The notes beneath the pieces were generated by a model. That model worked only from the letters and a program-made list of their open reading frames with translations, had not been told where the DNA came from and did no database searches. This document shows, one piece after another, positions 31,601-41,875 of a stretch of DNA of 64,000 bases. A program made the translations under genes and the position numbers. Origin of the DNA: Neopestalotiopsis rosae (lineage: Eukaryota; Ascomycota; Sordariomycetes; Amphisphaeriales; Sporocadaceae); contig JALGAS010000008.1 in assembly GCA_023078685.1 (NCBI GenBank), positions 186,001 through 250,000 on the forward strand, in the 5' to 3' direction. The stretch's first letter is position 1. Each line of letters opens with the position of its first letter.

Positions 31601-32815
31601 GCTTGCGCCGAAATAAAAAAAGAGTGTTATCGCCAAGTCACTCTTATAAGGTAATGACCTGTATTCGTTGCCTCCATGATTCACCTCTGGACTGGACTCA
31701 CGGTAAGATATCTAGCTGCGTCCAGATCGAACTAATTACTGTCTTGCAATGTTTTCCTCTTTTGCAGTCGCGCCGACTCCGTTCATGTCTCAATCGAACC
31801 AAAGCCGAACAGCGCGCCGCCTCGTGTCTACTGCCACAACGGAGTTGGGAAACCAATGGTATCTACCGCTCAGCGCAAGTGATGCTAAATAGATCCAGAT
31901 TTCCATTAAGCACTCATAAGGTAGACCGCGTACATATCGTGGCAATGAATATGTCGCACATACGCTACACTTGGGCCAGGATACATATTGGGCATGAACA
32001 TGTGCTCCCAAAACCAAGGCATCAATCAGCGACTTTGGTAAGGATGGCTCATTGATGGCATGCAGCATCAAGAGGCTTTCCTTGGTTTCGTTATCATCAT
32101 GGCTTCATGTGATCGCTTGATGACTCGCTCGTCTGAGACACATAAGCAGGCGAGGTGTTCCAAGACTACCACGATTTCTGTCTGATGTTTGTGACTTTGT
32201 GCGATCATCAATTGGAAAAACGCTGTACCAAAGATTCACCCCAGATACGGCTGCAATCATTGATATGATAGATGATGTGTCACCACTCTGTTGGGGGTTC
32301 CCCCACTGCGTTCAACTCCCTATCAATCACCATGATATACATGTCTCGGCAACATATGCAATGCGCAACGCCTGATGTAGCAATCGTCACATGAGATGGT
32401 TGGCACTCTACATTCAGTTTCAGGATACGTAAAAATCCCATTTGGCGCGGAAAACCCAATGTGTAAACCGCTATCTAGACGTATTATACATGGCTTTCCA
32501 TGGGCTGATTGCCGCATGATTATTGACAGCTTTCGCCGTTACTACAGTATCGTACTATAGAGCTCCAATGATTTCTCATGGGATGTGCTTCGCCACGGAA
32601 CATCTCAGAGATGGGAATCCTGGCTGTTATTTTCGGTGAAGCTGGACGTGCATCCTGGATACCTAGAACATATCTGGCATTGGAGCCGATTGTACGGGTA
32701 AGTTGTAGTACAAACGGCACACGTCTGATTGTGATGCCAATGTACGAGGAGTATTAAGCCATCCTCCCACTGGCGAAAAGTGCAAAACTGGCAGCTTCGG
32801 TACCCAGGTAAATAA
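28641..32815. other. 4.2-kb intergenic region without convincing genes
   Basis: The largest gene-free stretch in the window. It holds the 5' leader and promoter of the Cnn_1N gene and the 3' end of the AlkB gene, with about 3 kb left over. Open frames of 201 codons (29283..29888, plus), 174 codons (30104..30628, minus) and 199 codons (31456..32055, plus) occur, but none shows a domain, a secretory signal or a coherent splice structure. I see no terminal repeats, no reverse transcriptase or transposase motif, no tRNA and no strongly RIP-like sequence. Confidence 0.4.
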
Positions 32816-33520
32816 TCATGACGTCTCAGTGGCGTCGGGGGCCTCATTCGAGTTCTCATTTCCCTGCTTCCACCGATACTCTTTCTCGATGCCCACCCTA
32901 CTTTGCGCCGTGTCGCAGAGCTTGACATCGCCGCACTCGCACACGGCCGGTTCCCTGATCCAGCGGTAGGTAATGCTCCAACGGTCGTCGCGCTTTCTCA
33001 CGGTGCCGTCGGGCAGCGTGTCCGTCTTGCGCTTCTTGATGCCGTGGGTCCAGTGCAGCCGTGAGTCCCCAGACATTTGCAACATGCTGCGCGGCGTGAG
33101 GTCGACCTCGACACGGTTCTCCTTGCCTTCCTCGCCGCTTCCGCCCAGCTGGAATTGCATCAGCACGGGCGAACCCAGCGAGAGCGCGTACAGCTGGTCG
33201 TATGCTGAGTGCGTGTCCACGTGCGGCGGAATCCCGGCCCCCGGCGGGTAGTGCTGTAGGCAGACCTGGTCCGGCGGCCTGCCCTCCCGCATGGGGATCA
33301 GCGGTACCAGCCAGTCCGGGAACGCCTTGAAGGGCACGTTTGGGTCCACGCCAAACGTCTTGTAGTCAAAAGTGTAGCCATAATGTAGCGAGAGTCGGCC
33401 TGAGCGATCTGGCCACTCGAGCTTATGTCGGAATATGTCGATCAATCTGGCCTCATGCTCGACTGTGATAAAATCGTCCTGCCAGAAGATTCCTGACGGC
33501 CGGATAGGAAGTTCCTCCAT
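32816..33520 (-). CDS. AlkB-family 2-oxoglutarate/Fe(II) dioxygenase
   Basis: Single exon, 234 aa. Oxidative demethylase of the AlkB superfamily acting on nucleic acid bases or, in some homologues, on protein. Iron ligands are H100 and D102 in PPHVDTHS and H159 in LHWTHGI. The 2-oxoglutarate arginine is R180 and/or R186 in RWSITYRWI (RxSxTxR). The segment VCLQHYPPGAGIPPH before the ligands and LSLGSPVLMQF after them follow the double-stranded beta-helix core. The C-terminus has CECGDVKLC (C194, C196, C202), similar to the CxC...C segment of ALKBH8-like proteins and possibly metal-binding. The substrate is not determined; tRNA or DNA are both possible. No targeting signal is seen. Confidence 0.87.
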   Translation of the reverse strand: MEELPIRPSGIFWQDDFITVEHEARLIDIFRHKLEWPDRSGRLSLHYGYTFDYKTFGVDPNVPFKAFPDWLVPLIPMREGRPPDQVCLQHYPPGAGIPPHVDTHSAYDQLYALSLGSPVLMQFQLGGSGEEGKENRVEVDLTPRSMLQMSGDSRLHWTHGIKKRKTDTLPDGTVRKRDDRWSITYRWIREPAVCECGDVKLCDTAQSRVGIEKEYRWKQGNENSNEAPDATETS

Positions 33521-34171
33521 TTGAAACGGAGCTCGAAGTGTTTGTCTAGAGTTTGGACGCCAGTGGTTGGTTTTTCAACAGGCGTAGGCAAGTCACGAAG
33601 AACATCCACGACTCCTCCAAAACGGCGGGATATCTTTTCGCCTCCTTCCTCGCCCCAAGGCTTCGAAAACGAGTATAGACGTTGACTTAGATTATCAATG
33701 ATTGCGGTATATCGAAATCTGCCGCTACCCTTTTCGATTCAGACCAAATTTTTATCAGCACTTGACTTTTTGTGATCTCGAGAAGCGGGAATGGTTCGCA
33801 AAATATTGCAAAATAGTATGATGGTCCGTGCGTTGTATTGCTGTCGGCGTCTTGACTCTTGATGAAAGTCCCAAAGCTTTCCAGTGGCAAAACCAATTTG
33901 CATGCTCTCGATGTCGGATACTTTGATCAATTCCCTGAGATGATGGTGACAAGGAAATTGCTAAATTTGAATGGTATATTAATTATGAAAGCATCACTCA
34001 AATCAGGTTCTGCCGTGTGCACTGTTAAAATTCATTCAAGATCGTAAGAGTCAGCCTTTCCAAGATGGGCTATCTATGACACCAATATTCCATAACCAAT
34101 CATGTGATGCAGCCCCAATATCCAATATGTAAACATCAGGAGACCGAACTCCCCAGCCTTGATCGCCAGTA
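33521..34171. other. Intergenic, AT-rich, no gene seen
   Basis: Promoter side of the AlkB gene and 3' side of the Zn2Cys6 regulator. It is AT-rich in the second half (about 33690-34060), with only short open frames. Confidence 0.4.
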
Positions 34172-36760
34172 CTACCAAATGCCCAGAACCCTTTCCGCTT
34201 TTGCGTTGGGATTCGTTGTCGAAGACCGTTCTTGGGCCTTCCTTCGTTCATCGTCTGGGTCTGAACTTGTCCATGCTGCCGTAGAGTTCATGCTGTTCAG
34301 ACCAGGCATATTTATTCCAGGAAGAATGTCGTTGGCGTACGCCGCGTGTAGGCTATACTCATCTCCGCTCGTGCTCAGATCAGAGAATGCGTTTGATAAG
34401 CCGGCCGAAAGTGGTCCGCCGTCCAAGGTACTGTGCCCAGAACTCCTTGTTGTCACAATGTTGAGGGCAAGCTCGTCGGTCGACGCAGAGTTGACTCTCC
34501 CAAACCCAGATGTCATTCCAAGCTCGCTCAAACTCATGCCGCGGTCGGTGTCCATCATCATTGGCTCCGTTGTCAAGTCCGCATCACAATACACATCTCC
34601 GTCAGCCTCGTCTTTAATAACTTCTCCAATGGTGCCACTGATGGTGCTCCATGAATTCTCCCTCGTCAGGCCACCAAAAGACGCCATGACTGGGCTGAGA
34701 TTAGTCCGCATACCGCCTGGGGTCTGTTCTGCGAACATCAGCAGCTTGTCCGCATACATGGTCTTGCTATTTGGGCTGGAGCTCAAAGTCTTGATGAAGA
34801 ATTCCAAGGGATCAAGCACGGCGCCGCTGCGCCCGGAGTGTCCAAAGAGGGACAGTTCTCCTCCAACGTAATCCATCCCCGCTACACCATCAGAGGCTCC
34901 GCCAAAAGGTCGCGAGGGATTCGGAGTCCCAGAGTCGTACGCTCCCATTACATTGATACACCAGGTACCAATTTCAAATATCTTCTCGAATATTCCCATG
35001 CCGTGCACTTCGACCGCGCGACTTGGCAGTGACTGGAGGATGGACGCTGTGTCTCGAGCAATGGACAAGGGAAAGGAGAAGTGAAAACTCTGGTCGTTGG
35101 CGCCCGTTGAAAGCAGACCCTGTCTGAATGAGGACTGCCATACGATCAGCCGGAGCCATTGCTGAGTGATCATTAGATCTGCCTTCTGTATCGACGTTGG
35201 ATCTGGATCGTCGCCGTCGTCGTCCTGCGGACTATCCATGGTTGGGAAAAGTGCTGCTGGTGGAGTGGGACTCTTCTTCTTTGGGCGCAGGAAGTCGAGT
35301 GGCTGTGCAAGGAGTCGCTGCAAGTGGAGATAAGTTGTAGCTGAAACTCTGGGATCACTGCCATCATTCCAAGCATTGACAAAGCTTTCATCCAATGGCA
35401 CGTATATGCTGACGAGTTTCATGAAGCCCACGTGTATATCGGGTGCTTCGTAGCTGTGTTTAGTGGTTGGCAAGCTAGGAGTTTTGCGCAGAGTGAGAGG
35501 TTTATTTCTCAAGATAGCAAAGCTTCGCTCTGTGACGAAGAGAATCCAGTAAACGCGCTGGCGACAGAGCGTCTCCTCGGGCGGAAGGTCAGCATAGGAT
35601 TTGTCATCTTGAAGTCTAATTTCTGTCGCTAATGTCAGTGCCTCACGCAGGTAGAACCATGACTTTCGACTTTGATTGATTTCAAAAAAGCTCGTGCTCA
35701 GCCAAAAGGATGATATGACTGCGAATAACGAAGTGTCCTCAAGAAAATCGTATCGATGTCTGACGGATACACATTCGTCGAGAAAGAAGCGACCAACTTC
35801 GTCCCATGGTGGTTGGCCGTCAATAGCGAGTGACTTTCCGGCCATATGAAAGGACGTGAGCGCACTGAGCGCATATATGAGGTTCTTCTCTGAGCATGTC
35901 ATATCGCGTGCGATGATGGTGCGTATCGCCGGCATATAGACTAGAGGCATAATTGGGTACATGTGTTCGTAATAGAGGTCGACACACTTTGGAATCAAGT
36001 AGCGATAATCCCGAATGCGAGGCTGGTAAACGTCGCTGGTAAAAGGACCCTTTGGTTCTGGCGCTTTCCTCGGATCTGAAGTGACAGCCGTCCATGGTAC
36101 GAAGAGCTGCGCCGGCGGTGATGGTGCGGCCGATGCGACGGCTGACGTCGTTGTCGAGTTGTAATTCTCCGCATCGATGCTATTGTCCCTCAGCTGCTGA
36201 GCTCAAAACAAAGCGTAGAGGTCCAAACCACGACGAAGGGTGATGGTCATACTCTGAGCCGCTGGTGGGTTCTGCACTTGGAACCTGCTTGTTTTCCTGT
36301 GCTCTCAACTCATTGATAACACGTCCATGTCCCCGCTTGGGACCTCTCTTTCTAGGAACATGATCTCTTTTGCAGGTGAGAGTCGCACCCATGCACTGTT
36401 GACATGGGTATTTGCCATCGCAGCGGATTCCTGTCATTTGTGGTCAGCTAAGCATGCTTGAGAGAAAGTGACGCTTTGCCATCTTTTGCGGTATCTCTGA
36501 TTGAGTTGCATTCAAGCTGAGAGATGATCGCTTGGGGCTTTCAAGCCGAGAGGTATAGCAGCAGCTTGAGGGATGGATGGCTTACGCCTTCTGCGACAAT
36601 TGTCACACACGGTGCGCTTGTGATTCGCAGGTTGTACGCGTCCGAGGTCATCATCCCCGGGTCCTTCCTCTTTCTTGACTCTAATGGAAGTGGTGGAAGT
36701 TGTGGTCCCTGGAGGACTGGCCCGAGTTGGAGTCACGGGGACAGCCTCGAGGGACTGCAT
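34172..36760 (-). CDS. Zn2Cys6 transcription factor with fungal-specific domain
   Basis: Nuclear regulator of about 789 aa. Predicted exons are complement(34172..36188, 36253..36430, 36586..36760). Intron 1 splits the zinc cluster and restores C-x2-C-x6-C-x5-C-x2-C-x6-C (Cys 52, 55, 62, 68, 71, 78) exactly, so it is secure. The basic linker VPRKRGPKRGHGRVINELR is like that of sugar-metabolism regulators of the Mal/AmyR type. The second intron (64 nt, GTATGA donor, CTGAG acceptor) is less secure: it is needed because the first frame ends at 36180 and the fungal-specific (MHR) domain continues in another frame, but nearby acceptors are possible. The MHR region includes YYEHMYPIMPLVYMPAI and FWLSTSFFEINQSRKSWFYLREALTLA. 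The target genes are unknown. Confidence 0.82.
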
Positions 36761-39371
36761 CCTTTAAGCTTGAAAATCAGCTACAGTGTGAGATATGGCG
36801 TTTCAATGCCCGGGCGATTCGACCGGGTCCCCTTTGCAGTAAGATCTTCAGATCTCGGTACTATTTGAACATAGCACGCGGCTCAAATTTGCGAAAGAAT
36901 CAGCGAGAGGATAAACAACAAATAACTGAAGGAGTGTGAAAGGTTCTGTTTCCCCCTTTCACTGGGCGCTCATTGACATTGACATCACGAGCGTGAGTTC
37001 GGGGACTTAGTCTGAAGCTTGATTATGCGGGGAAAGCTGAAAAGAGCAACCCTGACCCTCTCTGCATGAAGGAGCTCTTTGCGCACGCGTAATTGGTACA
37101 GTAGCAAGTACCTAGGATGCGAATGATGTAGAGCTAGTCAACTAGTGAGCACTCAACGGTTGTAGTTCTCGCCTTTGAGACATGCGAAATGGAGGGCACA
37201 AGAGACCAATCAGTGGTTACCAAAGGGAATGGGGTGGTAGTGAAGTGAATCGAAAACTGCTGCAGGATGGAGTTCAACAGATGGGCGAGGATCCCGACCC
37301 CTTATGTTTGGTGCTACCCATTGCTAAGGACAAGACTTGCTATTACGTTTTCTGGGGTTGCAGGCATGGATTTTAGCGTCTTGGATGTGACTTGTAATTG
37401 CAGACTCAGATCTAACCCATGAGATGAACTACCGTAAACATGGTCATTCTCGAGTCTACATATCACGGCCACACAATCAACTCTCAATCGATACAGTCTG
37501 TCGCTTACAGAGGAGTATTGACGCCGCCTGAATGGTAAATTGACCCCCTAGCAGACAGCCATTGTCTGCGGAAGTATACAATACGTGCCCTCAGAACGCG
37601 GCTGGGGCCTTTCACTTAGTGTAGGCGGGGGCTTTCTCACGGATTCCACCGTCCCTGCGGGAGACGGGCCAGATCGTCAGGCACAGCAAACCTAGGCACA
37701 GTTCCACTTATCATACATACAGGTTGCGATGATTTGGCAGAAAGTACCTCTGTAATATGGTGGTTGGCAAAGCAATGCATTCTATTTTTTGCCATGTACA
37801 TAGTAATACCCCTCTCACGAGCTTCATGGAGTGAAAGCTCAAGCACAGGGTCTCGGCGGTAATCTCGCCCCCGCTCGCTAAACTCTAATAACGAGACTCG
37901 CCGACGACCTACCGAATCTACCTGTTCTCAGATAGCCAACCTCGAATCCTTCTCCACCATAATATCCTTGTTAACCATCCTTCACGATGCCCATGACATG
38001 ACTCTTAATCAACTCTTTCGGTGGGAAGCGCAGTTTATCTCGCCTCTATCTTGTCCCTTGAACACGAAATATTCTTTTCGCGGCCTCTCACTGGACCACC
38101 ACCAAGACCAATGATCTACAGAGAATCTCATGCAAACTTTCAAATTGACAATTATACCTACGTAAAGAAAACGCCTGGTACTATGCTATCTTGAGGGAAC
38201 CTATACATGGCATGCCTTTTGCCTTGTATGCAGATGCGACATACTTGATTGTTCTATTCTAGACAATACCACATACCAAAAGTTCAGGCGTTCAGACACA
38301 CTCGCGTGTAAGCATGAGGTCGTAGAATCTGCTCCGGGTGGCAACGTGTACCGGCAGTGACTTTATCCGATGCGAAGTGTCTTGGGAAGCTGCTCATATG
38401 TGATGCTCTATGATCTGGCAGTCGAAAATGCGTAAATTTTGTCCTTCATATTTGATTTCTCGTCGCCTCTCTTCCTGATGGCGAACGTCGCACTGACCAG
38501 TAACCCAGATTCGGCCTTGCTCACTGCCGCACACGTTGAAAGCTAGTTGCCTTGTTGCCTCAGTCTCTCCGCCGCCGCTGGCATATTACTCGGCTGATCT
38601 CTATAAAGCCAAGCCTGAGGTCTCTTGAAATAGTCCATCCCGAAATTAGCTCTGAATTGTCCATCAAAGTTACGTTGTTAATGGGAACGACACAGTCCCT
38701 TCAACATGCGTTGGATGATAATGCAAATGAAGCCTACCACGTCTTGACTGATACAAAGTCACAGAGTCAGGATGTCAGAGTTCTTGGACCTGAGATGCCA
38801 ACAGACAACAAGGGATAATGACTTTACCTGCACTACATCGTACAACGACTGTAATGTACCTGTACTGACTAAGAGACAATACATGAGTTGTCTCCGCTCT
38901 ATGTAAGGTTCGTGGTCGCAAGGTAGAGCACATCAAACTCGACAAATACGGACGGATTGAGGGTCTGGTCATGACTGGCGTGTCGGAATACTACGATCCT
39001 TGATTACCATCTTTGGGGTCGCCGCTTCAAAGTGAAAAGGCCACAAGTCCTGACGTGTAAAAATGTGGCCGGGCACTCGCCCAAGATTCCCAGGGCACTT
39101 GCTGAAAAGAACAAGAGTATTCAGGCGACGACCTTTAAATGATCAAAAAGCTGAAGCCATAAATGAAGCAACGCTTAGCTACCATAGAATACCTGTATTA
39201 TCGATTCATACACATTTCTACTAGTCATAAAGAAACGCGACATTTCTTCTCCGTCAAGCATCAAAAGGATTTCCAAGTCAGCATATCCGCTATAATGTTA
39301 TACAGCCACCATGTTCGTCAATGGTAGTGTTCAAGCCGTGTCGATCAAGCCTGATGCTACAAGCAGTCTTT
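36761..39371. other. 2.6-kb intergenic region, no gene seen
   Basis: Promoter side of the Zn2Cys6 regulator, which commonly has a long upstream region in fungi, and 3' side of the SDR gene. It contains only open frames below 90 codons. No repeats, RNA genes or transposon remnants were recognised. Confidence 0.4.
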
Positions 39372-40226
39372 TCAAGAGCTGCCAACAGCGTCGATGATTT
39401 GCCAGGTATGATCCGCCACCTTCTGCACTTGTTCAGTTTCCCACAAAGGCTTGTTCTGGACAGGTTTGCCCTTGTTATTGATATAGCTCCAGTACCTGCC
39501 CTCCTGCTCACTCACTTTCGCACATTCGTATGTGCCTGTAAGCAAGTGCTCGCCACAAGTCTCAGGCGAGACTCCTATGACAGTGAGTAGTGCTCGCGCC
39601 GGGCCCTTCAGATACCATGGCAGATCGCGGTCCAGATTGGTCTTCACTATCCCTGGATATGCGTGAACAAAGTGCCGTTTCTCGCCAGTCTTCTTCTGCT
39701 GCTCGGCGTAGTACTGAACCATGGCATCATTCATGGTTATGCAATGGTACGCAGCAGCGGACACGCTAAAGCTTGATTTTAGGTCCAGATCCGCCCAGTT
39801 CAATTTGCTAGGGGCTCCGTTGAGGGAGTCCAGCACGATGAGGACTTTGGCATCGTCCTTGAGGACAGGCAGCAGCTCGCGGATAAGCAGTTGTCGTCCG
39901 TAATAGTGGAGCGCCATCTTGCGGTCGATACCTTCTGGCGTCTCGGCCCTTCCCGTGGTGGTCATGATGCCCTGAGTCAAGACCAACAGATCGAGCTTAG
40001 GCTCCTGCGCTGACTTGTAGGCATCTGTATACGTCTTTATTGCGCTCATGGAAGATGCGTCTAGTTTTCTGAATTCAATGTTGGCGTGAGGGATGTCTGA
40101 CGGCTTAGCGCGACCGCTGATAATCACGGTGGCTGATTTGGCCTCCTGAGCAACGCGACAGGCGATGCCATAGCCGACACCGCTCGTACCGCCGACCACG
40201 AGAGCTCGGGCGATCTTTGAAGACAT
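39372..40226 (-). CDS. Atypical short-chain dehydrogenase/reductase
   Basis: Single exon, 284 aa. The frame is open 12 codons further upstream, but the ATG at 40226 (MSSKIARALVVGG) is the natural start just before the first beta strand. The cofactor loop is VGGTSGVGYG (TGxxxGxG type), with ISGRAKPSD after strand 2, which suggests NADP. LDLLVLTQGI is the NNAG-equivalent. LIVLDSLNG carries the catalytic-serine position and AAYHCITMNDAMVQ the tyrosine position, but the lysine expected four residues after Tyr is not present (YHCIT). HAYPGIVKTNLDRD is the usual PG motif. This variant form occurs in a fungal SDR subgroup. The substrate is unknown and activity could be altered. Confidence 0.82.
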   Translation of the reverse strand: MSSKIARALVVGGTSGVGYGIACRVAQEAKSATVIISGRAKPSDIPHANIEFRKLDASSMSAIKTYTDAYKSAQEPKLDLLVLTQGIMTTTGRAETPEGIDRKMALHYYGRQLLIRELLPVLKDDAKVLIVLDSLNGAPSKLNWADLDLKSSFSVSAAAYHCITMNDAMVQYYAEQQKKTGEKRHFVHAYPGIVKTNLDRDLPWYLKGPARALLTVIGVSPETCGEHLLTGTYECAKVSEQEGRYWSYINNKGKPVQNKPLWETEQVQKVADHTWQIIDAVGSS

Positions 40227-41032
40227 GACCGTTGAAAAACGATAGAAAATCGAGAGCTGCAATGTGTATATGCAATGGTGTACGAGGAAAGTCCTTCAAG
40301 GCTCGATATGGAATGAAGGGGATAGGTGAGATCTCAGGTGGCCCTTGCGAATTAAGTAGGCCACGCTGAAAAGTCCGCAACTCCGCAACCCCGCGGAATC
40401 CACGGCGCGGATTTCACGTTGTACGCCTGTGGTGGGATCTCGCCACAAGACAACATTTCTAGCAATTGCGAGGAGAGACTAGACGTATTGAACTCAAATT
40501 CTGTAGGATATGTTTATATCCTCATACATTTCTGGAACTCTCCGGCAGCGTCAAGTACTCCCAGCATGGCCATAGATAGCTGGAAAAATAAGTAGGTAAA
40601 ATAAATACTGTACCTAATCTGGATGCACTCTAGCTTGACACTAATGTACTGTAACTCAAGAACGGTAGTCGTGATATTTATACTAGACTCCACCTTTCCA
40701 AAAACGCACTCCATTCTTCTCTTGAGACGGCTTGGTCATTGATGGAATACCAGATCACGATATTCAAGTAAGCAAGGATAGTCACCATAGTAATCGAACT
40801 GATCTCAGCACTCAGGTCTGCTCCCGGGAAGAAAATCGTTCAATGAGCGTAAAGAAGTCAACTATATACATGTCCCTGGAACCATCAAGGTTCGGACCAC
40901 AAAGCCAGCTATGTACAAAATCGTTGCTCGTCACGGCATTTCTGCCACTTGTAGTGCACATATGCCAAAGAGTGAGGCTCAAGACGTATCGGCCATCGTG
41001 TAAGACCCTCCAGCTCTTGTCATCCGCTTCAG
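40227..41032. other. Intergenic, no gene seen
   Basis: Promoter side of the SDR gene and 3' side of the cutinase gene. It is AT-rich around 40560-40700. No coding or RNA feature is supported. Confidence 0.4.
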
Positions 41033-41875
41033 CTAGGCTGCGTTGACCAAGTTGACTAGGAACGAAGTGGCATCGCCGGCATCTACTCCGTAGCTGAGAT
41101 GGGCGGCGGTGATGGTCAGAGTACCCTGACAAACCAGGTCTCCAACAGCACAGTAGATCTTGACCTGTATCGAATAGTCAGCATATGTCAACCCCACAGA
41201 TGTGCTGATCGCCAGCTAGACTTACTCTGTTTGCGGGGACATCTCCAACGACACCACCGGTCTGCTGGTATTGAGTGTCTCCAAAGAGAGTAATGCCAGT
41301 GATTCTGTCGACGGTGGCCGCATCTAGCTGCTCCACGGCGCGATGAGTCATGGCAGCTCCTTGGCTGCGTATGCGTTAGTCATTAACATAGTATCAAGAG
41401 TATCATCACGAATAATGTCACTGACCTGTATCCGCCAGTCAAAATCTTTGCGTCAGGGCATTGAGACGCTGCCTGGTTCAGCAAGCTGACCATGGTCGCG
41501 ATACCATCAGGATCAGCTCCGCCGGGGAGGAAGTTGGTATCCAATGCAGCCGCGTAGTCGACGCCCTGTGCCGCAACGACCGAATCTCCCAAGGCGCTCT
41601 TGAGTCCATTGGCAACTTCCGGTCCGATGACCGTACCCTTTTTTTATATGGTTGATAAGTGCCATTTCTTGAAAGTGGAATTTAACAATATAATCTACAC
41701 TTACCATATTTCCAGTCTCTGTGCTGCCACGAGAGAAGATGAAGATCACATCGCGACATCCTCCATTGACGAACTCGTTGGCGGTATCCCCGACTGTTTG
41801 CCTCTTTACATCTTTGACAATGACTGGGCTGGCGAGTGCCGCAGTTGCGAGGGTGAGGAGCGTGAACAGCTGCAT
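41033..41875 (-). CDS. Cutinase (secreted serine esterase, CE5 family)
   Basis: Secreted alpha/beta-hydrolase that cleaves cutin polyester and other esters. Four exons, complement(41033..41164, 41226..41364, 41426..41637, 41705..41875), stay in phase and give 217 aa, the usual cutinase length. Residues 1-16 are a signal peptide ([16 protein letters not shown]), followed by a short propeptide ending in KR. The oxyanion region is [14 protein letters not shown]. The nucleophile S128 lies in GGYSQGAAM, whose serine codon is split by intron 2. D183 in VGDLVCQ and H196 in TAAHLSYG complete the triad. The four family cysteines (C40, C117, C179, C186) are present for the two disulfides. Expect induction by plant surfaces or cutin monomers and repression by glucose; no regulator site was verified. 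Confidence 0.94.

Noticed and set aside
31456..32055. 199-codon open frame on the plus strand, Arg/Ser-rich start
   Set aside because: No recognisable family. The first part overlaps another open frame in a different phase. Looks accidental.
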